Part shown: positions 1 to 8,334 of the stretch, piece after piece | Position numbering within the stretch: position 1 is the stretch's first letter | How the letters are laid out: each line of letters starts with the position of its first letter | Assembly: GCA_900468535.1 (NCBI GenBank) | Contig: UBTY01000009.1 | Location: 62,001-126,000, forward strand | Origin: Hyphomicrobiales bacterium | GTDB taxonomy: Bacteria; Pseudomonadota; Alphaproteobacteria; Rhizobiales; Rhizobiaceae | Length of the DNA: 64,000 bases | Direction: 5' to 3' | Position numbers and translations under genes: made by a program | The notes under the pieces: generated by a model | What the model saw: the letters and a program-made list of their open reading frames with translations, nothing else | What the model was told of the DNA's origin: nothing | Database searches by the model: none

Positions 1-1
1 G

Positions 2-985
2 AAGACCGGCGATACAGTCGAAGGACCGATCCGGGGGCCGAAGGAAGGCGAGCGCTATTTCGCGCTGCTGAAGGTCAACACGATCAACTTCGACGATCCA
101 GAGAAGATCCGTCACAAGGTTCACTTCGACAACCTGACGCCGCTCTATCCCAACGAGCGCTTCAAGATGGAGCTCGACGTTCCGACGTCGAAGGACCTTT
201 CGCCACGCGTAATCGATCTTGTTGCGCCATTGGGCAAGGGTCAGCGTGGATTGATCGTTGCGCCGCCGCGTACCGGTAAGACAGTCCTGCTGCAGAACAT
301 CGCGCACTCGATCACCGCAAACCATCCGGAATGCTATCTGATCGTTCTCCTGATCGATGAACGCCCCGAAGAGGTGACCGACATGCAGCGGTCGGTTCGC
401 GGTGAAGTCATTTCCTCGACGTTTGACGAGCCGGCAGTTCGCCACGTCCAGGTCGCCGAAATGGTGATCGAAAAGGCAAAGCGTCTCGTGGAACACGGAC
501 GTGATGTTGTAATCCTGCTGGATTCGATCACTCGTCTCGGCCGCGCCTACAACACTGTTATCCCCTCCTCTGGCAAGGTCCTGACCGGTGGTGTCGACGC
601 GAATGCTCTGCAGCGCCCGAAGCGTTTTTTCGGTGCCGCGCGTAACATCGAAGAAGGTGGCTCGCTGACCATCATCGCAACGGCGCTTATCGATACCGGC
701 AGCCGCATGGATGAAGTCATCTTCGAAGAGTTCAAGGGTACCGGCAACTCTGAAATCGTTCTCGATCGTAAGGTCGCCGATAAGCGCATCTTCCCGGCAA
801 TGGACATTCTGAAGTCCGGCACGCGTAAGGAAGACCTACTGGTCCCGCGGCAGGATCTGCAGAAGATTTTTGTGCTGCGACGCATTCTGGCGCCGATGGG
901 CACCACTGATGCGATCGAGTTCCTGATCGACAAGTTGAAGCAGACGAAGAATAACGGTGATTTCTTCGAATCCATGAATACCTAA
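2..985 (+). CDS. rho: Transcription termination factor Rho (5' end missing)
   Basis: Hexameric RNA-dependent ATPase helicase that terminates transcription. The reading frame is open from base 2, so the gene starts left of the window. About 327 codons are present and, against the usual ~420 aa, roughly 90 N-terminal residues are missing. Visible are the end of the RNA-binding domain ([20 protein letters not shown]), the Walker A segment APPRTGKT, the Walker B segment [16 protein letters not shown] and the Q/R-loop region [20 protein letters not shown]. It heads the block rho-mnmE-mnmG-rsmG-parAB and is followed by its own intrinsic-type terminator. Identification is secure. Confidence 0.97.
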   Translation, partial: KTGDTVEGPIRGPKEGERYFALLKVNTINFDDPEKIRHKVHFDNLTPLYPNERFKMELDVPTSKDLSPRVIDLVAPLGKGQRGLIVAPPRTGKTVLLQNIAHSITANHPECYLIVLLIDERPEEVTDMQRSVRGEVISSTFDEPAVRHVQVAEMVIEKAKRLVEHGRDVVILLDSITRLGRAYNTVIPSSGKVLTGGVDANALQRPKRFFGAARNIEEGGSLTIIATALIDTGSRMDEVIFEEFKGTGNSEIVLDRKVADKRIFPAMDILKSGTRKEDLLVPRQDLQKIFVLRRILAPMGTTDAIEFLIDKLKQTKNNGDFFESMNT

Positions 986-1006
986 ACTTAGCCGGATTCC
1001 ATCGAT

Positions 1007-1040
1007 AAAGCCGATCACGCAAGTGGTCGGCTTTTCTATT
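1007..1040 (+). terminator. Rho-independent terminator of rho
   Basis: A 12-bp stem (AAAGCCGATCAC at 1007-1018 against GTGGTCGGCTTT at 1023-1034, one G-U pair) closes a GCAA tetraloop and runs into a T-rich stretch (TTTTCTATTTAT). It lies 22 nt after the rho stop codon and before mnmE. Confidence 0.8.
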
Positions 1041-1100
1041 TATACAGCGCTGCTGTCCGGCCGCGGCGATTGATTCGGTATCGAACCGGACAGGTGCACA

Positions 1101-2414
1101 ATGGCAGAACAAAACGATACGATTTATGCACTGGCGAGCGGATCCCTCCCGGCCGGTGTCGCAGTGGTGCGGGTGAGCGGCGCGACTGTTCGCGAACTGA
1201 CTTCGGAGCTAACGGGCGACCTGCCGCCGCCACGCCGCGCGATGCTTAGGACGATTCGGACTCGTAATGATCTCGTCATCGATTCCGGGCTTGTACTGTT
1301 CTTCCCAGGTCCGGCTTCTTTCACGGGGGAGGACGTCGTTGAATTTCAGCTCCACGGCGGTCGCGCTGTCGTGGATGCGCTTTGTCGAGAACTGAATACC
1401 TTTCCACAAACGCGTCAGGCGCTCGCCGGTGAATTCTCACGACGCGCCTTTGACAATGGTCGCATGGATCTGGTTGAGGTCGAGGGACTGGCCGATCTGA
1501 TTTCAGCCGAGACGGAGATGCAGCGTCGTCTGGCAGTGGAGCATAGCAACGGTGGACTATCCGCCCTTTATAGCTCTTGGGCCAGTCGTCTCACCCGCGG
1601 GCGCGCGTTGATCGAGGCGGAACTGGATTTTGCTGATGAGGACGATGTTCCTGGATCAGTCTCCGATCAGGTTTGGGACGACATGGAAATGCTCTCGAGT
1701 GAGCTCGAGCAACATTTGCGTGACGCTGAAGCTGGCGAGATCATTCGCGACGGCTTCAAGGTGGTGATCGCCGGGGAACCGAACGCCGGCAAGTCGAGCC
1801 TCATGAACGCTCTCGTAAGGCGCGATGTGGCGATTGTTACCGATATCGCCGGGACGACGCGCGACATCCTAAGCACCGACCTGAATATTGATGGATATCT
1901 GGTCCGGCTGTCCGATACAGCTGGTCTACGAGATACCGAAGAGGTGGTCGAACGCGAGGGCATCAGGCGCGCGCGCCAGGAGATCGCAAACGCAGATCTT
2001 GTACTCTACCTGGAGGATCGGCTAGCTCGAGAGCAGGCGCACGATATTCCAGTCGGAGCACTGCGTATCGGTACGAAGGGCGATCTCCCAACGTTGAATC
2101 AGCGGCTGTATGATGTCGTTATCTCCGTTGAGACGGGAGAAGGCCTTAGCGAACTGAGGCGGTTGATCGCGACTGCGCTGAAATCGAAGGTGCGTGTACA
2201 GTCGCTGGCAATCCCGAATCGGCGGCGGCATAAAGATTCGCTCACGGAATGTTTGAGAGCAGTGAGAGCGGCCGTTGCGAACGCCGGAAAGCCACTCGAC
2301 CTTCGAGCCGAGGACTTGAGAATGGCGTCGGATGCGTTGGGTCGCGTGACTGGGCGCGTCGACGTGGAGAATCTTCTAGACGTAATATTTGGCGAATTCT
2401 GTATCGGCAAATGA
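1101..2414 (+). CDS. mnmE: tRNA uridine-5-carboxymethylaminomethyl modification GTPase MnmE
   Basis: MnmE (TrmE) works with MnmG to build the cmnm5 group on U34 of certain tRNAs. The 437-aa protein has the N-terminal folate-binding domain ([20 protein letters not shown]), a helical domain, and an inserted G domain. G1 is GEPNAGKSS (225-233), G2 is the GTTRD segment (251-255) and G3 is DTAG (272-275). G4 reads TKGD (325-328) instead of the textbook NKxD. It ends in the C-terminal CIGK motif that carries the catalytic Cys. The ATG at 1101 follows a weak AGG. The stop codon lies inside a parS-like palindrome, and mnmG follows directly. Confidence 0.97.
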   Translation: MAEQNDTIYALASGSLPAGVAVVRVSGATVRELTSELTGDLPPPRRAMLRTIRTRNDLVIDSGLVLFFPGPASFTGEDVVEFQLHGGRAVVDALCRELNTFPQTRQALAGEFSRRAFDNGRMDLVEVEGLADLISAETEMQRRLAVEHSNGGLSALYSSWASRLTRGRALIEAELDFADEDDVPGSVSDQVWDDMEMLSSELEQHLRDAEAGEIIRDGFKVVIAGEPNAGKSSLMNALVRRDVAIVTDIAGTTRDILSTDLNIDGYLVRLSDTAGLRDTEEVVEREGIRRARQEIANADLVLYLEDRLAREQAHDIPVGALRIGTKGDLPTLNQRLYDVVISVETGEGLSELRRLIATALKSKVRVQSLAIPNRRRHKDSLTECLRAVRAAVANAGKPLDLRAEDLRMASDALGRVTGRVDVENLLDVIFGEFCIGK

Positions 2415-2427
2415 TTCACGTGAAACA
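2412..2427. other. parS: parS-like centromere site 1 (overlaps mnmE stop)
   Basis: TGATTCACGTGAAACA matches the ParB recognition palindrome TGTTTCACGTGAAACA at 15 of 16 positions. The TGA of mnmE forms the first three bases. It is one of three sites within 2.1 kb, just upstream of parAB. Binding by ParB is inferred from sequence. Confidence 0.8.
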
Positions 2428-2451
2428 TCTAGATCTGAGCTCAAAATCTGG

Positions 2452-2467
2452 CGTTTCACGTGAAACG
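2452..2467. other. parS: parS-like centromere site 2 (mnmE-mnmG gap)
   Basis: The core GTTTCACGTGAAAC is perfect; only the outermost base pair differs from the 16-bp consensus, and symmetrically (C...G). The palindrome centre is exactly 40 bp from that of site 1. The site lies in the mnmG leader, upstream of the chosen mnmG start, which argues against translation starting further upstream. Confidence 0.85.
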
Positions 2468-2522
2468 TCTTGACTCGCGTGAGCACATCGCTCATCACCG
2501 AGGCTATCTCAGGAGTTCAAAA

Positions 2523-4385
2523 ATGACCACGTCCCAGTTTGATGTCATCGTCATCGGTGGCGGACACGCTGGCTGCGAAGCTGCGGCCGCTTCCGCACGC
2601 CTCGGCGCGAGGACGGCTCTCGTTACCCATAGAAGAGATACGATCGGTGTGATGTCCTGCAACCCTGCCATTGGCGGCTTGGGTAAAGGGCACCTTGTTC
2701 GTGAGGTCGATGCACTCGATGGGTTGATGGGTCGCGTCGCCGATCTTGGTGGCATTCAGTTTCGAATGCTCAACCGCAAGAAGGGCCCCGCGGTTCGCGG
2801 ACCTCGTACGCAGGCCGATCGTAAGCTCTATCGTCTGGCGATGCTTGAGGCGATCGAATCGATACCGAACCTTACAATTGTTGAGGGCGACGCCCGCGAC
2901 ATAGAAATCCGTGAGAACCGAGTTTCGGCTGTCGTCATGAAAGATAGCCGGATTCTGTCTTGCGGTGCGATCGTCCTGACGACAGGCACCTTCCTTCGTG
3001 GCTTGATCCATATTGGGGACAAGAAGATCCCAGCGGGCCGTGTGGGCGAAGAACCGAGCTTGGGCCTATCGCAGACGTTGCTGTGTCTGGGCCTGCGGCT
3101 TGGCCGGCTCAAGACAGGGACGCCCGCACGTTTGAACGGCAAGACAATCGACTGGGCGTCGGTCGGGCGCCAGGGCGCGGATGAAGACGCCGTGCCCTTC
3201 TCTTTCATGACCGATCGGATTTCAAACCCGCAGATCGAATGCGGGGTAACACGCACCACCGAGGCGACCCACCGGATCATCGTTGAGAACTTGAAGCGCT
3301 CGGCGATGTATTCGGGACAGATCGAGGGCGTTGGACCACGCTACTGCCCCTCGATCGAGGATAAACTCGTAAAGTTCGGGGAGCGCGATGGCCACCAGGT
3401 ATTCCTGGAACCCGAAGGACTGGATGACGATACCGTCTATCCGAACGGTATATCCACCTCTCTCCCCGCTGAGGTGCAGGATGCCTTCATACGGACAATC
3501 CCCGGTCTTGAGGGCGTTGAGATTCTGCAGCCGGGCTATGCGATCGAATATGATCATGTCGATCCGCGCGAATTGAAGCCCTCTCTTGAAGTCAAGAAGA
3601 TGACTGGCTTGTTCCTGGCAGGACAAATCAACGGGACGACGGGCTACGAGGAAGCCGCAGCTCAGGGTCTTGTTGCCGGATTGAACGCCGCGCGTCTAGC
3701 TGGGAAGCAGGAGGCTATCCGATTCAGTCGTACTGATTCCTACATCGGCGTGATGATCGATGATCTTACCTCTCGCGGTGTTGCCGAACCTTATAGAATG
3801 TTTACGTCGCGAGCTGAGTACCGCTTATCACTTCGGGCGGACAACGCGGATGTCCGACTTACTCCGTTGGCGATGAAAATCGGTCTAGCGTCACAAGAGC
3901 GTACGGGGCGCTTCTCGCGCTACGAGGGCAGGCTGTCGGCTGTCCGGGATGAACTTAAGTCTTTGAGTGTTACGCCGAACGAAGCGCGTCGCGCTGGGCT
4001 GAAGCTGAACTTAGATGGACAACGCCGGACGGCCTACGAGCTGTTAGCTTATCCAGATTTTTCTCTGAGCGTACTTTCTTCTATCTGGTCGTCGTTGAAT
4101 GAGATTGAACGGCCGATTGGCGAGGCGTTGGAGATCGAAGCTAGTTATGCTGTCTACATGGAGCGCCAGTCTGCGGACATCCAGCATATCAAGCGGGATG
4201 AGGACAGGATCATTCCTGCAGATTTCGACTTTGACGGTTTGTCGGGGCTGTCGAACGAACTCAAGCATAAGCTAAAGGCGACGAGGCCGTATGACGTTGC
4301 GCAGGCAACGCGTGTTGATGGCATGACACCGGCTGCGATCTCGTTGCTACTTGTTCATCTGCGTCGCGCCGAGAATGCCGCCTAA
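2523..4385 (+). CDS. mnmG: tRNA uridine-5-carboxymethylaminomethyl modification enzyme MnmG
   Basis: MnmG (GidA) is the FAD-dependent partner of MnmE in tRNA wobble-uridine modification. The 620-aa product opens with the FAD-binding fingerprint [16 protein letters not shown], followed by [15 protein letters not shown] and the conserved [13 protein letters not shown] segment. Later come LKTGTPARL and [12 protein letters not shown], and the C-terminal helical MnmE-contact region contains [12 protein letters not shown]. The ATG at 2523 is preferred because AGGAG (2511-2515) sits 7 nt upstream. An in-frame extension to 2460 would read through a parS site and adds no family-like sequence. Length fits the ~620-630 aa norm. 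Confidence 0.96.
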   Translation: MTTSQFDVIVIGGGHAGCEAAAASARLGARTALVTHRRDTIGVMSCNPAIGGLGKGHLVREVDALDGLMGRVADLGGIQFRMLNRKKGPAVRGPRTQADRKLYRLAMLEAIESIPNLTIVEGDARDIEIRENRVSAVVMKDSRILSCGAIVLTTGTFLRGLIHIGDKKIPAGRVGEEPSLGLSQTLLCLGLRLGRLKTGTPARLNGKTIDWASVGRQGADEDAVPFSFMTDRISNPQIECGVTRTTEATHRIIVENLKRSAMYSGQIEGVGPRYCPSIEDKLVKFGERDGHQVFLEPEGLDDDTVYPNGISTSLPAEVQDAFIRTIPGLEGVEILQPGYAIEYDHVDPRELKPSLEVKKMTGLFLAGQINGTTGYEEAAAQGLVAGLNAARLAGKQEAIRFSRTDSYIGVMIDDLTSRGVAEPYRMFTSRAEYRLSLRADNADVRLTPLAMKIGLASQERTGRFSRYEGRLSAVRDELKSLSVTPNEARRAGLKLNLDGQRRTAYELLAYPDFSLSVLSSIWSSLNEIERPIGEALEIEASYAVYMERQSADIQHIKRDEDRIIPADFDFDGLSGLSNELKHKLKATRPYDVAQATRVDGMTPAAISLLLVHLRRAENAA

Positions 4386-4420
4386 GCGGTTATTACAATA
4401 CACTATTTGAGAGTCCCAGT

Positions 4421-5038
4421 ATGAATTTGAACGGTCGGCGTGTTTCACGTGAAACACAGGAACGGTTGGAGCATTTTGCCGCGTTGTTTCAGCGTTGGGC
4501 GAAAGCGATCAATCTCACGGCGCCCTCGACCATCAGTGATATGTGGAGCCGGCACATTGCGGACAGTGCTCAGGTCTTCCAGCTGCAGTCGAATTCGGGG
4601 AACTGGCTTGATCTCGGAAGCGGTGGCGGCTTCCCAGGCATTGTAACCGCGATCTTCCTCGCCGAAACCGGCGACGGTTGGGTAAATCTCGTGGAGAGCA
4701 ACAACAAGAAAGCTGCTTTTCTGCGAACTGCTCTTCGGGAAACGGACGCTCGGGGCTCTGTTCACCCTGTACGGATCGAGGAAGCTCCGCTGATCGTTCC
4801 GAAGGCCGATTTCGTTTCCGCGCGAGCGCTCGCAGATTTGGATCGCTTGTTTGGTTACATCGAGCCCTGGTCAGTGCAAAACTCTGATTTGCGGTCTTAT
4901 CTCCACAAAGGCCGGGATTATCGAAATGAGATTGAGAAAGCCCGTAGTGGCTGGTCGTTCGATCTGCTAGAACACAATAGCGCTGTCGAGCAGGAATCCG
5001 TTGTATTGGAAATATTCAACCTCCGGCGTTTGGGCTAA
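4421..5038 (+). CDS. rsmG: 16S rRNA (guanine527-N7)-methyltransferase RsmG
   Basis: RsmG (GidB) methylates N7 of G527 in the 530 loop of 16S rRNA using SAM. The 205-aa protein has the SAM-binding loop [10 protein letters not shown] (from residue 64), then [12 protein letters not shown] and [11 protein letters not shown] typical of the family. The N-terminus (V8-S-R-E-T12) is encoded by a perfect parS palindrome, so the first codons serve both protein and centromere. It lies between mnmG and parA, 18 bp before the parA ATG, in the arrangement common to many bacteria. Confidence 0.95.
   Translation: MNLNGRRVSRETQERLEHFAALFQRWAKAINLTAPSTISDMWSRHIADSAQVFQLQSNSGNWLDLGSGGGFPGIVTAIFLAETGDGWVNLVESNNKKAAFLRTALRETDARGSVHPVRIEEAPLIVPKADFVSARALADLDRLFGYIEPWSVQNSDLRSYLHKGRDYRNEIEKARSGWSFDLLEHNSAVEQESVVLEIFNLRRLG
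4441..4456. other. parS: parS centromere site 3 (perfect, inside rsmG)
   Basis: TGTTTCACGTGAAACA matches the 16-bp parS consensus at every position. It lies within codons 7-12 of rsmG, encoding Val-Ser-Arg-Glu-Thr, 0.6 kb upstream of parA. This is the strongest ParB site of the window. Confidence 0.93.
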
Positions 5039-5056
5039 CAGATCGGGCACTTGAGC

Positions 5057-5851
5057 ATGGTTGCTGAACGAAATCGCATTATAACGATCGCAAACCAGAA
5101 GGGTGGCGTTGGCAAGACGACGACAGCCATCAACCTCGCGACAGCGCTCGCTGCCATTGGCGAACGTGTTTTGATCGTGGATCTCGATCCGCAGGGCAAT
5201 GCCAGCACGGGGCTCGGGATTGATCGAAAGCACCGTCGGCTGTCCTCGTATGATCTGTTGCTGGGCGATAACGGCATTCTCGAGGTCGCGCAGGAAACCG
5301 CTGTTCCGAATCTCTTCATTGTGCCGTCGACGATGGATCTCCTCGGCGTCGAGATGGAAATAAGTCAGCAGAGTGATCGAGTCTTCAAGCTGAAGAAAGC
5401 CTTGGCTTCCGAAGATGCGTTCCGATTCTCTTATATCCTTGTCGACTGCCCTCCTTCCTTCAATCTGCTGACGATGAACGCAATGGCGGCCGCTCATTCA
5501 GTGCTTGTACCGCTGCAGTGCGAATTCTTCGCGTTGGAAGGCCTGAGCCAGTTGTTGGAGACGGTCGATCAGGTTCGCAAGACGGTCAACCCGCGCCTCG
5601 ATATTCAGGGCATCGTTCTAACAATGTTCGATTCCAGAAATAATTTGGCACAGCAGGTCGTTACTGATGTTCGCACCCATTTGGGCGAAAAGGTTTACCA
5701 TACGTTAATTCCCCGGAACGTTCGGGTGTCGGAAGCGCCTTCTTATGGCAAGCCGGCCATTCTTTATGATCTGAAGTGTGCTGGAAGTCAGGCCTATCTG
5801 CAGTTGGCGTCGGAAGTTATTCAGCGCGAGCGGCAGCGTCTGGCAGCTTGA
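5057..5851 (+). CDS. parA: Chromosome partitioning ATPase ParA
   Basis: ParA is the Walker-type ATPase that moves ParB-parS complexes apart during chromosome segregation. The 264-aa protein carries the deviant Walker A motif KGGVGKT (15-21) with its signature lysine, the switch I-like DLDPQGNAS and Walker B YILVDCPPSF. The ATG at 5057 is chosen. A TTG two codons earlier (5051) is possible, and neither has a strong ribosome-binding site. It follows rsmG by 18 nt and precedes parB by 30 nt, so cotranscription is likely. Confidence 0.96.
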   Translation: MVAERNRIITIANQKGGVGKTTTAINLATALAAIGERVLIVDLDPQGNASTGLGIDRKHRRLSSYDLLLGDNGILEVAQETAVPNLFIVPSTMDLLGVEMEISQQSDRVFKLKKALASEDAFRFSYILVDCPPSFNLLTMNAMAAAHSVLVPLQCEFFALEGLSQLLETVDQVRKTVNPRLDIQGIVLTMFDSRNNLAQQVVTDVRTHLGEKVYHTLIPRNVRVSEAPSYGKPAILYDLKCAGSQAYLQLASEVIQRERQRLAA

Positions 5852-5881
5852 TTAAGACAAACGTAGTGGCGAGTAACTGAT

Positions 5882-6766
5882 ATGAACGACGATGTTTCGA
5901 AGAGACGGCTTGGACGCGGTTTGGCGGCGTTGATCGGCGAGATGGATCAGCCGGTCCCCGTGGAGTCCGCGCGCCCTTCGGTTAGTGCTGATCGTTTGGT
6001 TCCTATCGAGTTTATCAGCAGAAATCCTCGTAACCCGCGCCGTTTCTTCGACGATTCTGAGCTCCATGATCTAGCAAGTTCCATACGTCAGCATGGCATT
6101 GTCCAGCCGGTCGTCGTTCGTACATTGTCCGCCGAGCGCTATGAAATAATAGCCGGCGAAAGACGTTGGCGGGCGGCTCAGTTGGCAGGCCTCGTTGAAA
6201 TCCCTGTGATCGTACGGGACGTCGACGACAAGACCGCGCTTGAGATCGCGATTGTCGAGAACGTTCAACGTTCCGACCTTAATCCGCTCGAAGAAGCGCT
6301 CGGATACGAGCAGCTGATCGCGGAATACGGCTATACACAGAATGATCTCGGCGAGATTATCGGAAAGAGCAGAAGTCATGTGGCGAATTCGCTTCGCCTG
6401 CTCAAACTTCCCGATCCAGTGCGCGACATGCTTGCGGCTGGCAGCCTTTCCGCTGGCCATGCCAGGGCCCTCGTCTCCACCTCCGATCCGTCCAACCTTG
6501 CACGTACGATCGTTTCCAAGGGGATGTCGGTGCGCGACGCCGAGCGACTGGCGCAAAATGACATCAAGGCGCAGTCGGAGCCAAAGCTAGCCGCGCAGCA
6601 ACGAGATCAGAAGGATTCCGATACGCTCGCTCTCGAGCGGACGCTGTCGGACGCACTCGGCCTCGATGTGACAATCAACCACAAGGCCAACGGCGGCCAG
6701 GTTCGCATTTCCTATAAGTCATTGGAACAACTCGAGGAAATATGCCGGCTCCTGGAGCGCCGCTAA
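5882..6766 (+). CDS. parB: Chromosome partitioning protein ParB (CTPase clamp)
   Basis: ParB loads at parS and spreads as a CTP-dependent clamp. The N-terminal RLGRGLAALIG (residues 9-19) is the segment that stimulates ParA. The CTP-binding motifs GERRWRA (92-98) and ENVQR (126-130) are intact. The helix-turn-helix region TQNDLGEIIGKSRSHVANSLRL reads parS, and the C-terminal ~60 residues form the dimerisation domain. At 294 aa the length is normal. Its four candidate target sites lie within 7.3 kb. The gene converges with holA with one base between the stop codons. Confidence 0.96.
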   Translation: MNDDVSKRRLGRGLAALIGEMDQPVPVESARPSVSADRLVPIEFISRNPRNPRRFFDDSELHDLASSIRQHGIVQPVVVRTLSAERYEIIAGERRWRAAQLAGLVEIPVIVRDVDDKTALEIAIVENVQRSDLNPLEEALGYEQLIAEYGYTQNDLGEIIGKSRSHVANSLRLLKLPDPVRDMLAAGSLSAGHARALVSTSDPSNLARTIVSKGMSVRDAERLAQNDIKAQSEPKLAAQQRDQKDSDTLALERTLSDALGLDVTINHKANGGQVRISYKSLEQLEEICRLLERR

Positions 6767-6777
6767 TTCAGCGGCGC
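6757..6777. terminator. Hairpin over both stop codons of parB and holA
   Basis: A perfect 8-bp GC stem (GCGCCGCT/AGCGGCGC, 5-nt loop) spans the last parB codons, the parB stop, the holA stop and the last holA codons. It has no U-tract on either strand, so it may act as a bidirectional end-of-transcript structure rather than a classical terminator. Confidence 0.5.
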
Positions 6778-7802
6778 GCGGATTGTAGCGTCGTTGATAG
6801 CAGCGTCTGAAGCGCGATCGTATCTTCCAACGAAGCCCGCATGCGCGTCTGCAGGATGGCGGATTGCAGGCGGTTCATTTCTCGGGCAATGGCGTCGGCG
6901 GACCAAGTCCTCAACGCCTGCTCCAGAATGGGCTTGCGTCGGAAGTGAATATGCCTTCCGAGGGTCTGCATAACCTGCCCAGAGGGCAGGCGCTTTTCGT
7001 CCATCTCGATCCTCATCGAATCCATGAGTTGGAACTGCCGGAGACATCCCTGGACAACCAGAAAAATGGCCGTCTTGGAGCTTATGATCTTCTGCATGGC
7101 ATGTAGGAAAGCGTTTGAATTGCCACTGAGAATGGCATCGACAGCATCATCGACCGAGATAGCGCTTGCGTCGCCGATGATATCGGTAACGTGGTGCTCT
7201 TCGATGAGGTCGCGACCAAGGCAATAAAGGACGAGTTTCCTCACCTCGTTGCGAGAGGCGATCCGGTCTCCGCCAATCAGTTCAACGAGAGCCTGTCTTG
7301 CTGCCGGCGTAATCCGAAGGCCGGATTCGCTGATTTCGCGGTCTATCAATGCGTTCAGTGCCCGTGCGTCATCCGCATAGCAGGGAATGACGGCGACCTG
7401 GCGAGACGGCTCGACGACCTTCCGAAGCAGCGATCCCTTCTTGAGGTCGCCCGCTTCAACGATAATGTAAGTGGCCTCTGGAGGGTTTGCCGCCAGAATC
7501 TGAAGGGAATCGACCAGGTATTTCTCGTTGGCGGCGCCGCGGATCCAGATCAGCTTGTCGCCGCCGAATAGACCAATCGCACCGGCCTCGTCGAGAAGGC
7601 GGCCCTGGTCTCTTTGCAGGTCACCAATGTCAAGTTTGATCAGCGAAAACGGGTCGTCGATCGCGACACCGGTGCGCGTCGCTATCTGGGTGGCTCGCTC
7701 GGAAACGAGCCCCCGATCGGGACCGTAGATGACGAAGATGCGATAGTTGCGGGCGGACTTGTCGAGGAAACCCTCAAACTCATGCGATTTTATTTCCGCC
7801 AC
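6768..7802 (-). CDS. holA: DNA polymerase III, delta subunit
   Basis: The delta subunit opens the beta sliding clamp in the clamp loader. The 344-aa protein begins with a P-loop-like but non-ATPase N-terminal domain (YRIFVIYGPDRGLVSERA). The middle is typical of HolA (IPCYADDARALNALIDREI), and the C-terminal collar domain includes SAILQTRMRA. The start codon is GTG, with AGGAG 7 nt upstream that overlaps the lptE stop, suggesting translational coupling. It is the last gene of leuS-lptE-holA. Sequence divergence is normal for this family. Confidence 0.9.
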   Translation of the reverse strand: MAEIKSHEFEGFLDKSARNYRIFVIYGPDRGLVSERATQIATRTGVAIDDPFSLIKLDIGDLQRDQGRLLDEAGAIGLFGGDKLIWIRGAANEKYLVDSLQILAANPPEATYIIVEAGDLKKGSLLRKVVEPSRQVAVIPCYADDARALNALIDREISESGLRITPAARQALVELIGGDRIASRNEVRKLVLYCLGRDLIEEHHVTDIIGDASAISVDDAVDAILSGNSNAFLHAMQKIISSKTAIFLVVQGCLRQFQLMDSMRIEMDEKRLPSGQVMQTLGRHIHFRRKPILEQALRTWSADAIAREMNRLQSAILQTRMRASLEDTIALQTLLSTTLQSARR

Positions 7803-7812
7803 ACGACTGCTC

Positions 7813-8334
7813 CTATCGGCCGAGCGCGGCGGCTATATCAGCTCCAACCAGTTCGGCTGCCTCGCGCGCAGCGCGATCCTCGGCGTCACGAATAGCGCGT
7901 TGCTTCGCGAACTCCTGCGACGGGAAATCCACGAGCGCGGTGATCGAGCGGTTGCCCGCCTTTATCACATGGTCGTCCTTGGTCGATTTTAGCGTATAAT
8001 CGACGCTGACTGTCGCGCGGCCGGCGCGCGACGTGTCGGAAGACGCGATCAGCAGGGTGCCGATGACACTCGACTTAGCATTGAACTCAACTTTGTAGTC
8101 GGCATTCGCCGGCTCGCCTGCGCCACGCGAGGCGAGGAAGATCAAGCGGTTTCTGACTTCCTGCTCAACGCGGTTCGTTGCTTCCGAGAAGGCAACAGAT
8201 TCAAGCTTTCCTGCAACGCCGGAGCTCTCCGAATAGAGCGGCCGGACCTGGCACCCAGCAAGAAAAACCGTGGCTGCCAGCGCTGCCACGAGACCCACGC
8301 GGCCAGCCAGCTTCGAAACGATTCTAGACGACAA
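7813..8334 (-). CDS. lptE: LPS-assembly lipoprotein LptE
   Basis: LptE plugs the LptD barrel that places lipopolysaccharide in the outer membrane. The 173-aa product has a lipoprotein signal peptide with hydrophobic core ([16 protein letters not shown]) ending in the lipobox LAGC, followed by QVRPLY, common in alphaproteobacterial LptE. The start codon appears to be TTG (8332-8334), 11 nt inside the end of leuS, with AAGGA about 9 nt upstream. Later in-frame GTG codons would remove the positively charged signal-peptide end. The order leuS-lptE-holA supports the call. Confidence 0.85.
   Translation of the reverse strand: MSSRIVSKLAGRVGLVAALAATVFLAGCQVRPLYSESSGVAGKLESVAFSEATNRVEQEVRNRLIFLASRGAGEPANADYKVEFNAKSSVIGTLLIASSDTSRAGRATVSVDYTLKSTKDDHVIKAGNRSITALVDFPSQEFAKQRAIRDAEDRAAREAAELVGADIAAALGR

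Noticed and set aside
2460..2522. N-terminal extension of MnmG by 21 codons
   Set aside because: It would start within a parS palindrome, has no Shine-Dalgarno, and the ATG at 2523 has AGGAG at ideal spacing and gives the expected FAD-motif position.
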